Source: CAVWDU01 sp963840725
GTDB lineage: Bacteria > Pseudomonadota > Gammaproteobacteria > Pseudomonadales > Halieaceae
Direction of reading: 5' to 3'
DNA: 64,000 nucleotides
NCBI GenBank assembly: GCA_963840725.1
Contig: CAWIZY010000018.1
Coordinates: forward strand, 1-64,000
Below the pieces are notes generated by a model that was not told where the DNA came from, ran no database searches, and saw only the letters and a program-made list of their open reading frames with translations. The translations under genes and the position numbers were made by a program. Positions 27,224 through 36,130 of this stretch are shown here, in pieces. Each line of letters opens with the position of its first letter. Position 1 is the stretch's first letter.

Positions 27224-28304
27224 GCACTCCACCCGGTTTGTCACGCTGTTGCGCCGGGAGATGCAGGAATACAAGGCCTCCCTGTTCTGGACGCCGGTGG
27301 TGATAGCTGGCGCCCTGATTTTTTTCATGTTGCTCAGCGTGTTGCTGTCGGACCGCATAACCGTTCTCGGCGACGCATTGATGAATGTGATGATGCAAGA
27401 AGAGTCCGCCAGTGGTCTCAGTATTCGTATCAGTATCGAGGATGATGACGGTATGCCCTCGATCGAGTTGGGGGAGCAGACCGATGGCAGCGCTTCGAAC
27501 AACGACACTCAGACCTGGACGATTGAGGAAAACCCTGCGCCCTTGAATGAGAGTGAGTGGAATTTCTCGCGGGAATGGCAGTTTGCGCCCAAGCCCGAAT
27601 CCGATGTCGAGGGCGATGACGTGGAGGGCATCCAGAGCTTCAACCCAGTGCTGAATATATTGTACTACCTGTTGATGTTAGTGCTGTTCCTGGTGACCTA
27701 TAACTATCTGCTAGGCAGCCTGTTCGCAGACCGGAAAGACCGCAGCATCTTGTTCTGGAAGTCGATGCCCGTGTCCGAATGGGAAGTTGTATTATCGAAG
27801 ATGGTGGTTGCCCTGGCGATCGCCCCGGCGATCTACATTGCCGTAGCGATGCTGTTGCAGCTGGCCTACATTCTGCTTGGGTTATTGCTTGTCTACCGCA
27901 TGGACATGTCTCCGACGGAGGTCATCCTCGACAAGATCGAGATCGGTCCACTGGTGCTGAACCAGATCGGAGGGTGGGTATTGACGGCTCTCTGGGTGGC
28001 TCCACTCTACGCCTGGTTGCTGCTGGCCTCCGCCGCAGCGCGGCGCTCACCGTTCCTGCTTGCTATCGCACCGGTGCTGGCGCTGGTGATTATCGAGGAG
28101 TTATTTTTCGGTGGCAGTTTTGTGAGCAACATGATTTACCAACACCTGCCACATTACGAATCTGAGGGTAGCGCGGTAGGGTTCTATTTTGAGGGGATAC
28201 GCTGGGCGCAGCAGGATTGGCTGAGTCTGTGCCTGGGGTTGGTGGTTACGGCAGGTCTGCTGACCGCCGCAGTGTATTTGCGGCGCTATCGGTTCGAAGT
28301 GTGA
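27213..28304 (+). CDS. ABC transporter permease (ABC-2 type)
   Basis: The 363-residue membrane partner of the preceding ATPase. A first helix (about 28-48) is followed by an acidic extracytoplasmic loop (about 60-145, with many Asp/Glu) and then five or six helices. The phrase LFADRKDRSILFWKSMPVS is typical of ABC-2 permeases next to YtrA regulators. The substrate is unknown. Starting at the ATG at 27213 keeps it within the operon without a long overlap. Confidence 0.85.
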   Translation: MASEHSTRFVTLLRREMQEYKASLFWTPVVIAGALIFFMLLSVLLSDRITVLGDALMNVMMQEESASGLSIRISIEDDDGMPSIELGEQTDGSASNNDTQTWTIEENPAPLNESEWNFSREWQFAPKPESDVEGDDVEGIQSFNPVLNILYYLLMLVLFLVTYNYLLGSLFADRKDRSILFWKSMPVSEWEVVLSKMVVALAIAPAIYIAVAMLLQLAYILLGLLLVYRMDMSPTEVILDKIEIGPLVLNQIGGWVLTALWVAPLYAWLLLASAAARRSPFLLAIAPVLALVIIEELFFGGSFVSNMIYQHLPHYESEGSAVGFYFEGIRWAQQDWLSLCLGLVVTAGLLTAAVYLRRYRFEV

Positions 28305-28398
28305 TATTGGAGTGATGCTAATTGGCGCGTGCATTAGGGTGGGGATGGGCATTGCCGTTCCCGCCGGGCCGGCGCGAACGACAGTACCCGAGTGAGTT

Positions 28399-30384
28399 TT
28401 AGAAGTGGACGCCTTTCATCAGTGCCGCCAGTGCAACCTGTTCATTGGTGGCCTCCACCTTCTCGGGCTTTTTCTTGCCGCGGGCTGCGGCAGAATCGTT
28501 GAACATCCGGAACACGGTGTTCATCACCACTTCAGACAGCTTGGGAGCCACAGCGGACATTACCTGCAGCGAGATGCCCAACCGGGTCGCGATTCGCTTC
28601 GGCTTGTTGATTACCGCGTCGACCACCATATCGACAGCTTCATCCGGCGTTAGCACCGGCATAGAGTCGTAGACTGTGGTGGCCTCGATCATGGGCGTCC
28701 TGACCAGCGGCATATTGATCGTCGTCAGTCGCACATTGCGATCCGAAAACTCCACCGCCGCCGCGCGGGTCCAGGCGTCCAGGGCTGATTTGGAAGCAAC
28801 GTAGGCTGAAAACCGGGGGCTGGGGCTGAGGCAGGCGATGGAGGAAATGTTGATGATGTGGCCTTTTTTTGCCGCCAGCATGCTGGGGGCCAGGCCCATG
28901 ATCAGGCGGATGGCACCAAAGTAGTTGACCTGCATGGTCCGCTCAAAATCATGGAAGCGCTCAAAAGAGTGCTCCAGCGAGCGACGAATGGAGCGCCCTG
29001 CGTTATTGATCAGCACGTCGACAAAGCCGTGTTCCTCCAGGACCTCCGCTACCAGGCGGTCGCAGTCTTCCATAACTGAAACGTCTGCCTGGTAAAGTGA
29101 TGAGTGGCCGCCCAGGGCGCTGATTTCGGTTGCAGTCTCCTCCAGTTTCTCGGCGGTTCGTGCGACCAGCAGCACATGGGCGCCGGCTGCGGCAAGCCGC
29201 AGTGCCGTCGCTTTGCCAATGCCCGATGATGCGCCAGTGATCATGACCAGTTTGCCGCTGACATTGCCCTCTAATGAGCGGTCCACGAAAAGGTCCGGGT
29301 CCAGGTTGCGCTCCCAGTAGTCCCAGATCACGTCAGCATAGTCTTGCAGGGGCGGGCAACTAATGCCGCTCCCCTTCAGCGCACGCTCTGCGTCGCGGTT
29401 GTCGTAACGGGTCGGGTAGTTAACGAACATAGTTATCGAATCAGGCAAACCGAGATCATCGAACACGGTGCGGGTCAGCCGTTTTACCGGTGCCAGGCCG
29501 GCGATGGTTTCTCGCACCATCCGGGGAATAAAGCCAAACATCCGGGTATCCAGCCGCATGCTGAACCGCGGTGCGTGTCCCGCCGTGGCAAAGATATTGA
29601 GCAGATTGCCCATGCTGTGGTGATCGGGGTCCGTCAAGTGAAAGCATTGGCCGTCGAGATCGCTCTTGTGAGCAATGTGGTCCATGGCGTCCACCACGTA
29701 ATCTACCGGAACGACGTTGAACTTGCCGCCCTCGATACCAATCAACGGCACCCACTGGGGTAGGGCATTGCGCAATTTCTGCAGGGTTTTGAAAAAGTAG
29801 TAAACGCCATCCACCTTGTCTATGACGCCGGTTTTCGAATCACCGACCACCATTGCCGGCCTGTATACCCGCCAGGGGATGCTGCACTCATTGCGCACCA
29901 CGGCCTCGGAATCATGCTTGGTGGCAAAATAGGGGTGTGAAATGTTCTCTGCCTCTTCAAACATATCCTCGCGGAATGTGCCGGGATAAAGGCCTCCGGC
30001 TGCGATCGAACTGACGTGCTGAAAACAACCCGCGCCCACGGCCTCCGCCAGAGCCACGGCGTTTCGGGTGCCCTCTATGTTTATGCTGATCTGTGACTCG
30101 GCTGATGCGCTGAGATCATAGATGGCGGCGAAATGACAAAAATGATCGATCTTGCCCTTTAGCTCGCTAATGCTTTTCTTTTTAAGACCCAACATCGGTT
30201 TGGCTAAATCCCCCTCCACCGCGATCAGGCGTTCACCGTGCTCACCCAGGCGCTCCTTGAGTGCGGCGAATTTATCTTTGGACCCGGGACGGGTCAGCAC
30301 ATAGATATCACCCTCGCGCTGTTTTAGCCTGTCGATGAAATTACCACCAATGAATCCCGTGCCGCCGGTAATGAAATACGCCAT
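28399..30384 (-). CDS. Two-domain fatty acyl-CoA/fatty aldehyde reductase
   Basis: From memory, sequence and length (661 residues) closely match the Marinobacter reductase Maqu_2220, which reduces fatty acyl-CoA via aldehyde to fatty alcohol for wax esters. The N-terminal extended-SDR domain has TGGTGFIGG (residues 6-14) and a YFATK active site near 154. The C-terminal classical-SDR domain begins near residue 374 with TGASSGIG and a YVASK site near 530. It diverges from isocitrate lyase, consistent with fatty-acid-based metabolism. Confidence 0.9.
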   Translation of the reverse strand: MAYFITGGTGFIGGNFIDRLKQREGDIYVLTRPGSKDKFAALKERLGEHGERLIAVEGDLAKPMLGLKKKSISELKGKIDHFCHFAAIYDLSASAESQISINIEGTRNAVALAEAVGAGCFQHVSSIAAGGLYPGTFREDMFEEAENISHPYFATKHDSEAVVRNECSIPWRVYRPAMVVGDSKTGVIDKVDGVYYFFKTLQKLRNALPQWVPLIGIEGGKFNVVPVDYVVDAMDHIAHKSDLDGQCFHLTDPDHHSMGNLLNIFATAGHAPRFSMRLDTRMFGFIPRMVRETIAGLAPVKRLTRTVFDDLGLPDSITMFVNYPTRYDNRDAERALKGSGISCPPLQDYADVIWDYWERNLDPDLFVDRSLEGNVSGKLVMITGASSGIGKATALRLAAAGAHVLLVARTAEKLEETATEISALGGHSSLYQADVSVMEDCDRLVAEVLEEHGFVDVLINNAGRSIRRSLEHSFERFHDFERTMQVNYFGAIRLIMGLAPSMLAAKKGHIINISSIACLSPSPRFSAYVASKSALDAWTRAAAVEFSDRNVRLTTINMPLVRTPMIEATTVYDSMPVLTPDEAVDMVVDAVINKPKRIATRLGISLQVMSAVAPKLSEVVMNTVFRMFNDSAAARGKKKPEKVEATNEQVALAALMKGVHF

Positions 30385-30704
30385 ATTATTGCTCCAGTTA
30401 TGTAGGTCTTTGCAGCAACCAGTTTAGTTGATCCGGGAAAAGCCACAATGCAGGGTTCACTCTGCTGCGCGTGAGCGCGACTTCGCGCTACGGTTTCGAC
30501 CTCAGTTCAGCCTTGCGCCGGCCATTTTCGAGCTTCTCAGACCACCACTAAAATTCATATGGTGAATATCAGAAATCCTTTCTATTTATTTCAATTATGG
30601 TTATTTCGTCGCTAGGATGGTGCCACCTGAAAAGACAAAGTCCCTGCCGCTGGCAGGCGTTTTGTCTCGTGTGTTTTGACTACTGAGTATTGTGAGGCAA
30701 CATC
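30385..30704. other. Divergent intergenic region between the reductase gene and aceA
   Basis: A 320-base non-coding stretch that must hold both promoters. A weak TTCAAT (30590-30595), 17 bp, TAGGAT (30613-30618) may serve aceA. A short imperfect palindrome at 30553-30567 is too weak to call. The aceA leader hairpin is listed separately. Confidence 0.5.
30633..30667 (+). promoter_or_regulatory. Leader hairpin/attenuator-like element before aceA
   Basis: AGACAAA (30633-30639) pairs with TTTGTCT (30661-30667), and inside it CCTGCC (30643-30648) pairs with GGCAGG (30652-30657) around a 3-base loop, giving an almost continuous stem. The inner stem followed by CGTTTTGTCT resembles a weak intrinsic terminator. 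It ends 37 bases before the aceA ATG. Confidence 0.5.
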
Positions 30705-32300
30705 ATGGCAAATTTCGAACAAGACATCGCGGCAGTCGCCAGCCTGTGTGACCAGCATGGCAGCAGCTGGGACGGCATTAATCCCGAATATGCGGCGCGG
30801 ATGAAGGCGCAGAATCGCTTTCAGTCAGGCCTGGATATTGCCCGCTACACGGCCTCTATCATGCGCAAGGATATGGCCGATTACGATGCTGACAGCAGTC
30901 AGTACACACAATCTCTGGGGTGCTGGCATGGTTTTATCGGACAGCAAAAGCTGATTTCCATCAAAAAGCATTTTGACAGCACGGAAAAACGTTATCTGTA
31001 CCTGTCGGGCTGGATGATCGCCGCCCTGCGTTCGGAGTTCGGCCCACTGCCCGATCAGTCCATGCATGAAAAAACCTCGGTGTCCTCACTGATTGAAGAG
31101 TTGTATACGTTCCTGCGACAAGCAGATGCCAGAGAGCTGGGCGGTTTGTTTCATGAGCTGGATGCGGCGCGTGAGGCTGGGAACGAAGTGGCTATGAAGG
31201 ACGTGCAATCAAGAATCGACAATTTCCAGACCCACGTTGTGCCGATTATTGCCGACATCGACGCAGGCTTTGGTAATGCGGAGGCCACCTATTTATTGGC
31301 CAAGAAAATGATTGAAGCCGGAGCCTGTGCTATTCAGCTTGAAAACCAGGTGTCCGACGAGAAGCAGTGTGGCCACCAGGACGGCAAGGTGACGGTTCCT
31401 CATGCGGACTTTCTGGCCAAGATTCGCGCCGTGCGTTACGCTTTTCTCGAACTGGGAGTGGATGACGGAATCATCGTTGCGCGTACCGATTCTCTGGGTG
31501 CTGGCCTGACCAAGCAGATAGCGGTAACCCACGAACCGGGCGATCTGGGCGACCAGTACAACAGCTTCCTGGATTTTGAGGAATTGAGCGTCAGTGAAAT
31601 GAATCACGGTGACGTGCTGATCAAGCACCACGATCAACTGGTGCGTCCCAAGCGCCTGCCGTCCAACCTCTACCAGTTCCGCAAGGGTACGGGTGAGGAC
31701 CGCTGTGTACTGGACAGCATCACTTCACTACAGAATGGTGCAGACCTGCTTTGGATCGAAACAGAGAAGCCACACATTGGGCAGATTGGTGGGATGGTCA
31801 AGCGAATCCGAGAGGTTGTCCCCAATGCCAAGCTGGTTTATAACAACTCACCGTCATTTAACTGGACACTGAGTTTCCGTCAGCAAGTGTTTGACATGAT
31901 GAGCGAAGCTGGCAAGGATATGTCAGCCTATAAGCGGGACGATCTGATGAATGCCGACTATGACGACACAGAGCTGGCGGCAGTTGCTGACGAGAAGATT
32001 CGCACCTTCCAGGCCGATTCATCACGTGAAGCGGGTATCTTCCATCACCTGATTACGCTGCCCACTTACCACACCGCGGCGCTGTCTACCGACAACCTGG
32101 CCAAGGAGTATTTTGGCGAGCAGGGGATGCTGGGTTATGTTCTGGGCGTGCAGCGCAAGGAAATTCGCGAGGGGATTGCCTGCGTCAAGCATCAAAACAT
32201 GGCGGGTTCTGATATCGGCGACGATCACAAGGAATACTTTGCCGGTGAGGCCGCTCTCAAGGCCGGGGGTAAAGACAATACAATGAACCAGTTCGGCTGA
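30705..32300 (+). CDS. aceA: Isocitrate lyase (531-residue type)
   Basis: First enzyme of the glyoxylate shunt, splitting isocitrate to glyoxylate and succinate for growth on acetate and fatty acids. The 531-residue length and sequence match the Pseudomonas/Acinetobacter branch. The catalytic loop reads DEKQCGHQDGKV (about residues 217-228), the branch variant of KKCGH. A metal-binding DIDAGFGNAEA lies near 185-195. No malate synthase is in the window. Confidence 0.96.
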   Translation: MANFEQDIAAVASLCDQHGSSWDGINPEYAARMKAQNRFQSGLDIARYTASIMRKDMADYDADSSQYTQSLGCWHGFIGQQKLISIKKHFDSTEKRYLYLSGWMIAALRSEFGPLPDQSMHEKTSVSSLIEELYTFLRQADARELGGLFHELDAAREAGNEVAMKDVQSRIDNFQTHVVPIIADIDAGFGNAEATYLLAKKMIEAGACAIQLENQVSDEKQCGHQDGKVTVPHADFLAKIRAVRYAFLELGVDDGIIVARTDSLGAGLTKQIAVTHEPGDLGDQYNSFLDFEELSVSEMNHGDVLIKHHDQLVRPKRLPSNLYQFRKGTGEDRCVLDSITSLQNGADLLWIETEKPHIGQIGGMVKRIREVVPNAKLVYNNSPSFNWTLSFRQQVFDMMSEAGKDMSAYKRDDLMNADYDDTELAAVADEKIRTFQADSSREAGIFHHLITLPTYHTAALSTDNLAKEYFGEQGMLGYVLGVQRKEIREGIACVKHQNMAGSDIGDDHKEYFAGEAALKAGGKDNTMNQFG

Positions 32301-32349
32301 AGCCGTGGCGGGTCGAGGCGATGCCTTGACCTGTCAGGTATTTACCAGA

Positions 32350-32375
32350 AAGGGCGGTTTAATACCGCCCTTTTT
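32350..32375 (+). terminator. Rho-independent terminator after aceA
   Basis: GGGCGGT (32352-32358) pairs with ACCGCCC (32364-32370) around a 5-base loop, followed by TTTTT. It lies 50 bases after the aceA stop. Confidence 0.92.
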
Positions 32376-32425
32376 CGTCAGTGGAGACAAGTTAGCGTGT
32401 GTGATCGAGGCCGATTAAAAGAGGG

Positions 32426-33496
32426 GTGCCGTCTGTGACTTGGCTGATTGTTTTAGTTGCTGTTGTGATTGTCTGCGGGCTGATTACCGTGTTTTACCTT
32501 CGAGGTGAAGACCTCAGCCAGTTCGATTTGCCCGCAGGCCAGCGTTTCGACCTGGGCCACGACCCCAGTGAAGAGCACGATGCGGTAGTGGCTTCACTGG
32601 AGTTGGGGGTCGCTCCCCTGCGCGCTGCTCCGGTGCGGGAGCGCCTGAAGCTGATGCGTGCGTTCATGGATAACATGTCCAGTGGGCTGGAGCTGGCCAG
32701 CACCTTCACACCGGCCGACGCCGGGGGTGTGCCCGGTGAGTGGGTGCAGGCTCCCGGGGCCGACCCCGCGCGTCGCTTGCTCTATATACACGGTGGCGCA
32801 TTCACCATGGGCAGCCCGGTCAGTCATCGCAATATTACCAATCGCTTTTCTGAGGTATCCGGCGCGGTGGTGCTGGCGATTGACTATCGCCTGATGCCTG
32901 AACACAGTCGGATGGCCGGTATAGAGGATTGCCGCGTTGCCTACCAGTGGCTGCTGAACAACGGCCCTGAGGGGTCAGGGGCGCCGGGTCGTGTCTATGT
33001 TGCCGGTGACTCGGCAGGTGGCAATCTCACTCTGAGCCTTATCAGCTGGCTGCGCGATCAGGGCCTGCAGGCGCCCAACGCGGTGGTTGCTCTATCGCCC
33101 GCAACCGACATGACCATGGCTTCACCCAGTCTGCAGAAAAACCTTGCCACGGATCCAATGTTGGCTCCCATGTTCCGTGGACTGGCGCGGGTGCCTAAAC
33201 CGGCTCTCTGGTGGGCTGTCTGGCTGCAGGCAAGGAAACCGCCAAACAGCCCGGTATTGTCTCCGGTGTATGGCGATCTCGCCGGATTGCCCCCCACCCT
33301 GGTGCATGCCAGTGAAGCGGAATTGCTGCTCGATGATGCGCGACGCTATGTGAATCGGGCGGTTGCCGCAGGGTCGCCGGCTCGCTTGCAGACCTGGGCG
33401 CACATGGTGCACGTCTGGCACATGTTCTATCCACAGCTGGAGGAGTCGCGTGAAGCCTGGGACGAAATCGGTCGTTTCATCGCTGAGGTCGGCTAG
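32426..33496 (+). CDS. Alpha/beta hydrolase, hormone-sensitive-lipase family esterase
   Basis: A likely membrane-anchored esterase. An N-terminal helix (about residues 5-25, TWLIVLVAVVIVCGLITVFY) leads into the HSL fold. Motifs are the oxyanion HGGAF (about 118-122), the nucleophile GDSAGG (about 195-200), and a C-terminal Asp and His (ASEAELLLDD and HMVHVWHMF). The substrate is unknown; acyl esters fit the lipid-oriented neighbours. The start is GTG at 32426 or GTG at 32435. Confidence 0.88.
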   Translation: MPSVTWLIVLVAVVIVCGLITVFYLRGEDLSQFDLPAGQRFDLGHDPSEEHDAVVASLELGVAPLRAAPVRERLKLMRAFMDNMSSGLELASTFTPADAGGVPGEWVQAPGADPARRLLYIHGGAFTMGSPVSHRNITNRFSEVSGAVVLAIDYRLMPEHSRMAGIEDCRVAYQWLLNNGPEGSGAPGRVYVAGDSAGGNLTLSLISWLRDQGLQAPNAVVALSPATDMTMASPSLQKNLATDPMLAPMFRGLARVPKPALWWAVWLQARKPPNSPVLSPVYGDLAGLPPTLVHASEAELLLDDARRYVNRAVAAGSPARLQTWAHMVHVWHMFYPQLEESREAWDEIGRFIAEVG

Positions 33497-33624
33497 CAGG
33501 CCCCCAGGGGCGCGCGGGGCGCGGGCGCTTGATGACCACCGCGAGGCGGTTGTTGTTATCCCAATGGTGCGACGGGTGGAATTTTTGTAGACTGTGGCCC
33601 TTCCGCAACTGCTGAGCAACCCGC

Positions 33625-34572
33625 ATGAATCCCAACTACCTGGATTTCGAACAGCCGATTGGAGACCTCGAGGTGAAAATCGAGGAATTGCAGCATGTTG
33701 GCTCTGATGCGGATATCAACATCAGTGAAGAAATCCAGACACTGCGGGAGAAGAGTAGCAAGCTCACCGAGAAGATCTACTCCAATCTCAGTGCCTGGGA
33801 CATCGTCAAGGTTGCCCGCCACCCGCTGCGGCCCTACACGCTGGACTACATACCCCGCGTATTTACCGAATTTGACGAGTTGCACGGCGACCGCCATTTC
33901 GCTGATGACAACGCCATAGTCGGCGGTGTAGCACGGCTGGATGGTCGGCCGGTGATGGTGATAGGGCAGGAAAAAGGTCGAGCTGTAAAAGATAAGGTAA
34001 TGCGTAATTTTGGCATGCCCAAACCTGAAGGGTATCGCAAGGCGCTGCGCTTGATGGAGCTGGCTGAGCGTTTCAAATTGCCGGTGATCACACTGATAGA
34101 TACACCGGGCGCCTACCCTGGCATTGATTCCGAAGAGCGGGGTATCAGTGAATCTATTGCCCAGAATCTGGCGGTGATGTCGCGCCTGGCCACACCTGTG
34201 ATATGCGTTGTTATTGGCGAAGGCAGCTCCGGCGGTGCACTCGGTATTGGTGTGGGGGATCATCTGGCTATGCTGCAGTATTCGACCTACTTCGTCATTT
34301 CTCCTGAAGGTTGCGCCAATATAATCTGGAAAGATTCAGCGCGTGCCGCCGACGCGGCGGAGGCTATGGGCGTGACATCCTCTGTGCTTGAGGAGCTGGG
34401 CATTGTAGATGCCACTATCGCGGAGCCGATGGGAGGTGCCCATCGCGATGTGGAGCTGATGTCAGAGCGGATCAAAGCGCACCTGATTACTCAGTTGAAT
34501 CAACTGGAACAGCTGCCGCTGGAAGAACTGCTCGCCAAACGCTATCAACGGCTGATGTCATACGGAAATTAG
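33625..34572 (+). CDS. accA: Acetyl-CoA carboxylase carboxyltransferase subunit alpha
   Basis: With AccD it moves the carboxyl group from biotin to acetyl-CoA to make malonyl-CoA. The 315-residue protein has the family sequence MNPNYLDFEQPIGDLEVKIE and the catalytic core GEGSSGGALGIGVGDHLAML near 200-219. The stop base overlaps the GTG start of tilS. Confidence 0.97.
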   Translation: MNPNYLDFEQPIGDLEVKIEELQHVGSDADINISEEIQTLREKSSKLTEKIYSNLSAWDIVKVARHPLRPYTLDYIPRVFTEFDELHGDRHFADDNAIVGGVARLDGRPVMVIGQEKGRAVKDKVMRNFGMPKPEGYRKALRLMELAERFKLPVITLIDTPGAYPGIDSEERGISESIAQNLAVMSRLATPVICVVIGEGSSGGALGIGVGDHLAMLQYSTYFVISPEGCANIIWKDSARAADAAEAMGVTSSVLEELGIVDATIAEPMGGAHRDVELMSERIKAHLITQLNQLEQLPLEELLAKRYQRLMSYGN

Positions 34573-35975
34573 TGTCCTGTCCGAGTAATTCGCCTGCAGG
34601 CTTGCCTGCCGAACTGGCGGCGCTGCTCAGGGCGCATGCGGCCGTCAGCGCACAGTTGCAGGCGGCGATGGAGGCTCCCCAATGGTATCTTGCCCTCAGT
34701 GGCGGTCTGGATTCCACTGTGCTCCTCGATGTGCTCTGCGAGTGGCGCCGCCGATATCCCGAGGCGCCCCCACTAACAGCGATTCATGTTGACCATCAGC
34801 TACAGTCGCAGTCGGGTGACTGGCGTGATCACTGTGAAGTGCTGTGCCAACGTCTGGGGGTGCCGCTGATCACAGAGATGGTCGTTGTGCAGCGAGAGGG
34901 TGGCGGCGTCGAGGACGCGGCGAGGCGGGCCCGCTACCGCGTTTTTGAGCGGCATGTTCAGCCCCGCGATTGCCTGTTCACGGGGCACCACCTGGATGAT
35001 CAGATAGAGACGTTTTTTCTGCGCCTGTTGCGGGGCGCTGGTCTGGATGGACTTGCGGGTATGCCCGCAGAGCGACCTCTGGGCGCTGGCACACTGGCAC
35101 GCCCCCTGTTGAGCGTATCGCGCCATGATCTTGAGCAATACGCCCTTGAGCGTGGGCTCCTGTGGGTGGAGGATCCCTCCAACGCTGATACGGATATGGA
35201 TCGCAATTTTCTGCGACAGGAACTGCTGCCGCTTATCGCATCGCGCTGGCCGGGCTACCGGCATACCGTCAGTCGCGCTGTTGCCCATATCGCCGCCGCG
35301 GCTGCCGCTCCCCCGGCGGGCCTGCCACTGGTGTCAGTGCATACGATCACGGGCGACCCGGGTTTCTGTTTGTCGGGCTTGCTGACGCTCCCGCCCGGGA
35401 CCGTTATGTCCCTGGTGCGCAACTGGCTGCAGGAACGCGGCCTGCCGATGCCGGCGCTGGCCCCCCTGACAGAATTTACCCGGCAGTTGCTGCAGGCTGG
35501 CGAAGACCGCCAGGTGCGCTTGCAGTGGGGTGCCCACGTGCTGCAACGCTACCGGCAAGGGGTTTATCTACTCCCGGTGCCCGCGACATTCCAGCGCCCT
35601 GCAGTCTCCCCGAAATTAACCCCCGGAGAGCCCCTGACGGTCAGCGGCGTTGGCGAGCTCCGGTTACTGCCGGTCGCAACCGGCGGCATCCAGCTGCAAC
35701 GGGGTCAATCGCTGCAATTGAACTGGCGCAGCGGTGGTGAGCGCTGCCAGCCTGTCGGTCGGTGCCACAGTCGTAGTCTGAAGAAACTGTTGCAAGAAAC
35801 CGGCGTGCCACCCTGGTGGCGGCAGCGCCTGCCCCTGCTGTATCTGGGCGACTGCCTGGTTGCTGTGGCTGATCTTTGCTTGTGTCAGTGTGCCGCGACC
35901 GACCTCCGGATGCCGCCAAAGGGCTCCCGATGGCAGCTGGACTGGCAGCCCGCAACGGCCGCGAACAGACCATAG
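34572..35975 (+). CDS. tilS: tRNA(Ile)-lysidine synthetase TilS
   Basis: Converts C34 of tRNA-Ile(CAU) to lysidine so it reads AUA. The PP-loop SGGLDSTVLL lies near residues 43-52, HHLDDQIETFFLRLLRG near 139-155, and C-terminal TilS domains follow. At 467 residues it is normal. It starts with GTG overlapping the accA stop by one base, the conserved accA-tilS-pyrG order. Confidence 0.95.
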   Translation: MSCPSNSPAGLPAELAALLRAHAAVSAQLQAAMEAPQWYLALSGGLDSTVLLDVLCEWRRRYPEAPPLTAIHVDHQLQSQSGDWRDHCEVLCQRLGVPLITEMVVVQREGGGVEDAARRARYRVFERHVQPRDCLFTGHHLDDQIETFFLRLLRGAGLDGLAGMPAERPLGAGTLARPLLSVSRHDLEQYALERGLLWVEDPSNADTDMDRNFLRQELLPLIASRWPGYRHTVSRAVAHIAAAAAAPPAGLPLVSVHTITGDPGFCLSGLLTLPPGTVMSLVRNWLQERGLPMPALAPLTEFTRQLLQAGEDRQVRLQWGAHVLQRYRQGVYLLPVPATFQRPAVSPKLTPGEPLTVSGVGELRLLPVATGGIQLQRGQSLQLNWRSGGERCQPVGRCHSRSLKKLLQETGVPPWWRQRLPLLYLGDCLVAVADLCLCQCAATDLRMPPKGSRWQLDWQPATAANRP

Positions 35976-36130
35976 GCCGCGCAGCAATAGATTGAGCTGA
36001 ACCGGCCTTTCTGCTACCCTGACTTCCCATCTCCGAGCCGGATTCCTACCCATTCCCCCGCAGGTTATCCTGTGACCCTGGCGTGCGGCTTTTTTGTGTG
36101 TCTCAGGTATAGCGTAAATAAAGGCTTTTC

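Noticed and set aside
30553..30567. ATTCA-N5-TGAAT palindrome as an operator of aceA or the reductase
   Set aside because: Arms of only 5 bp in AT-rich DNA, expected by chance.
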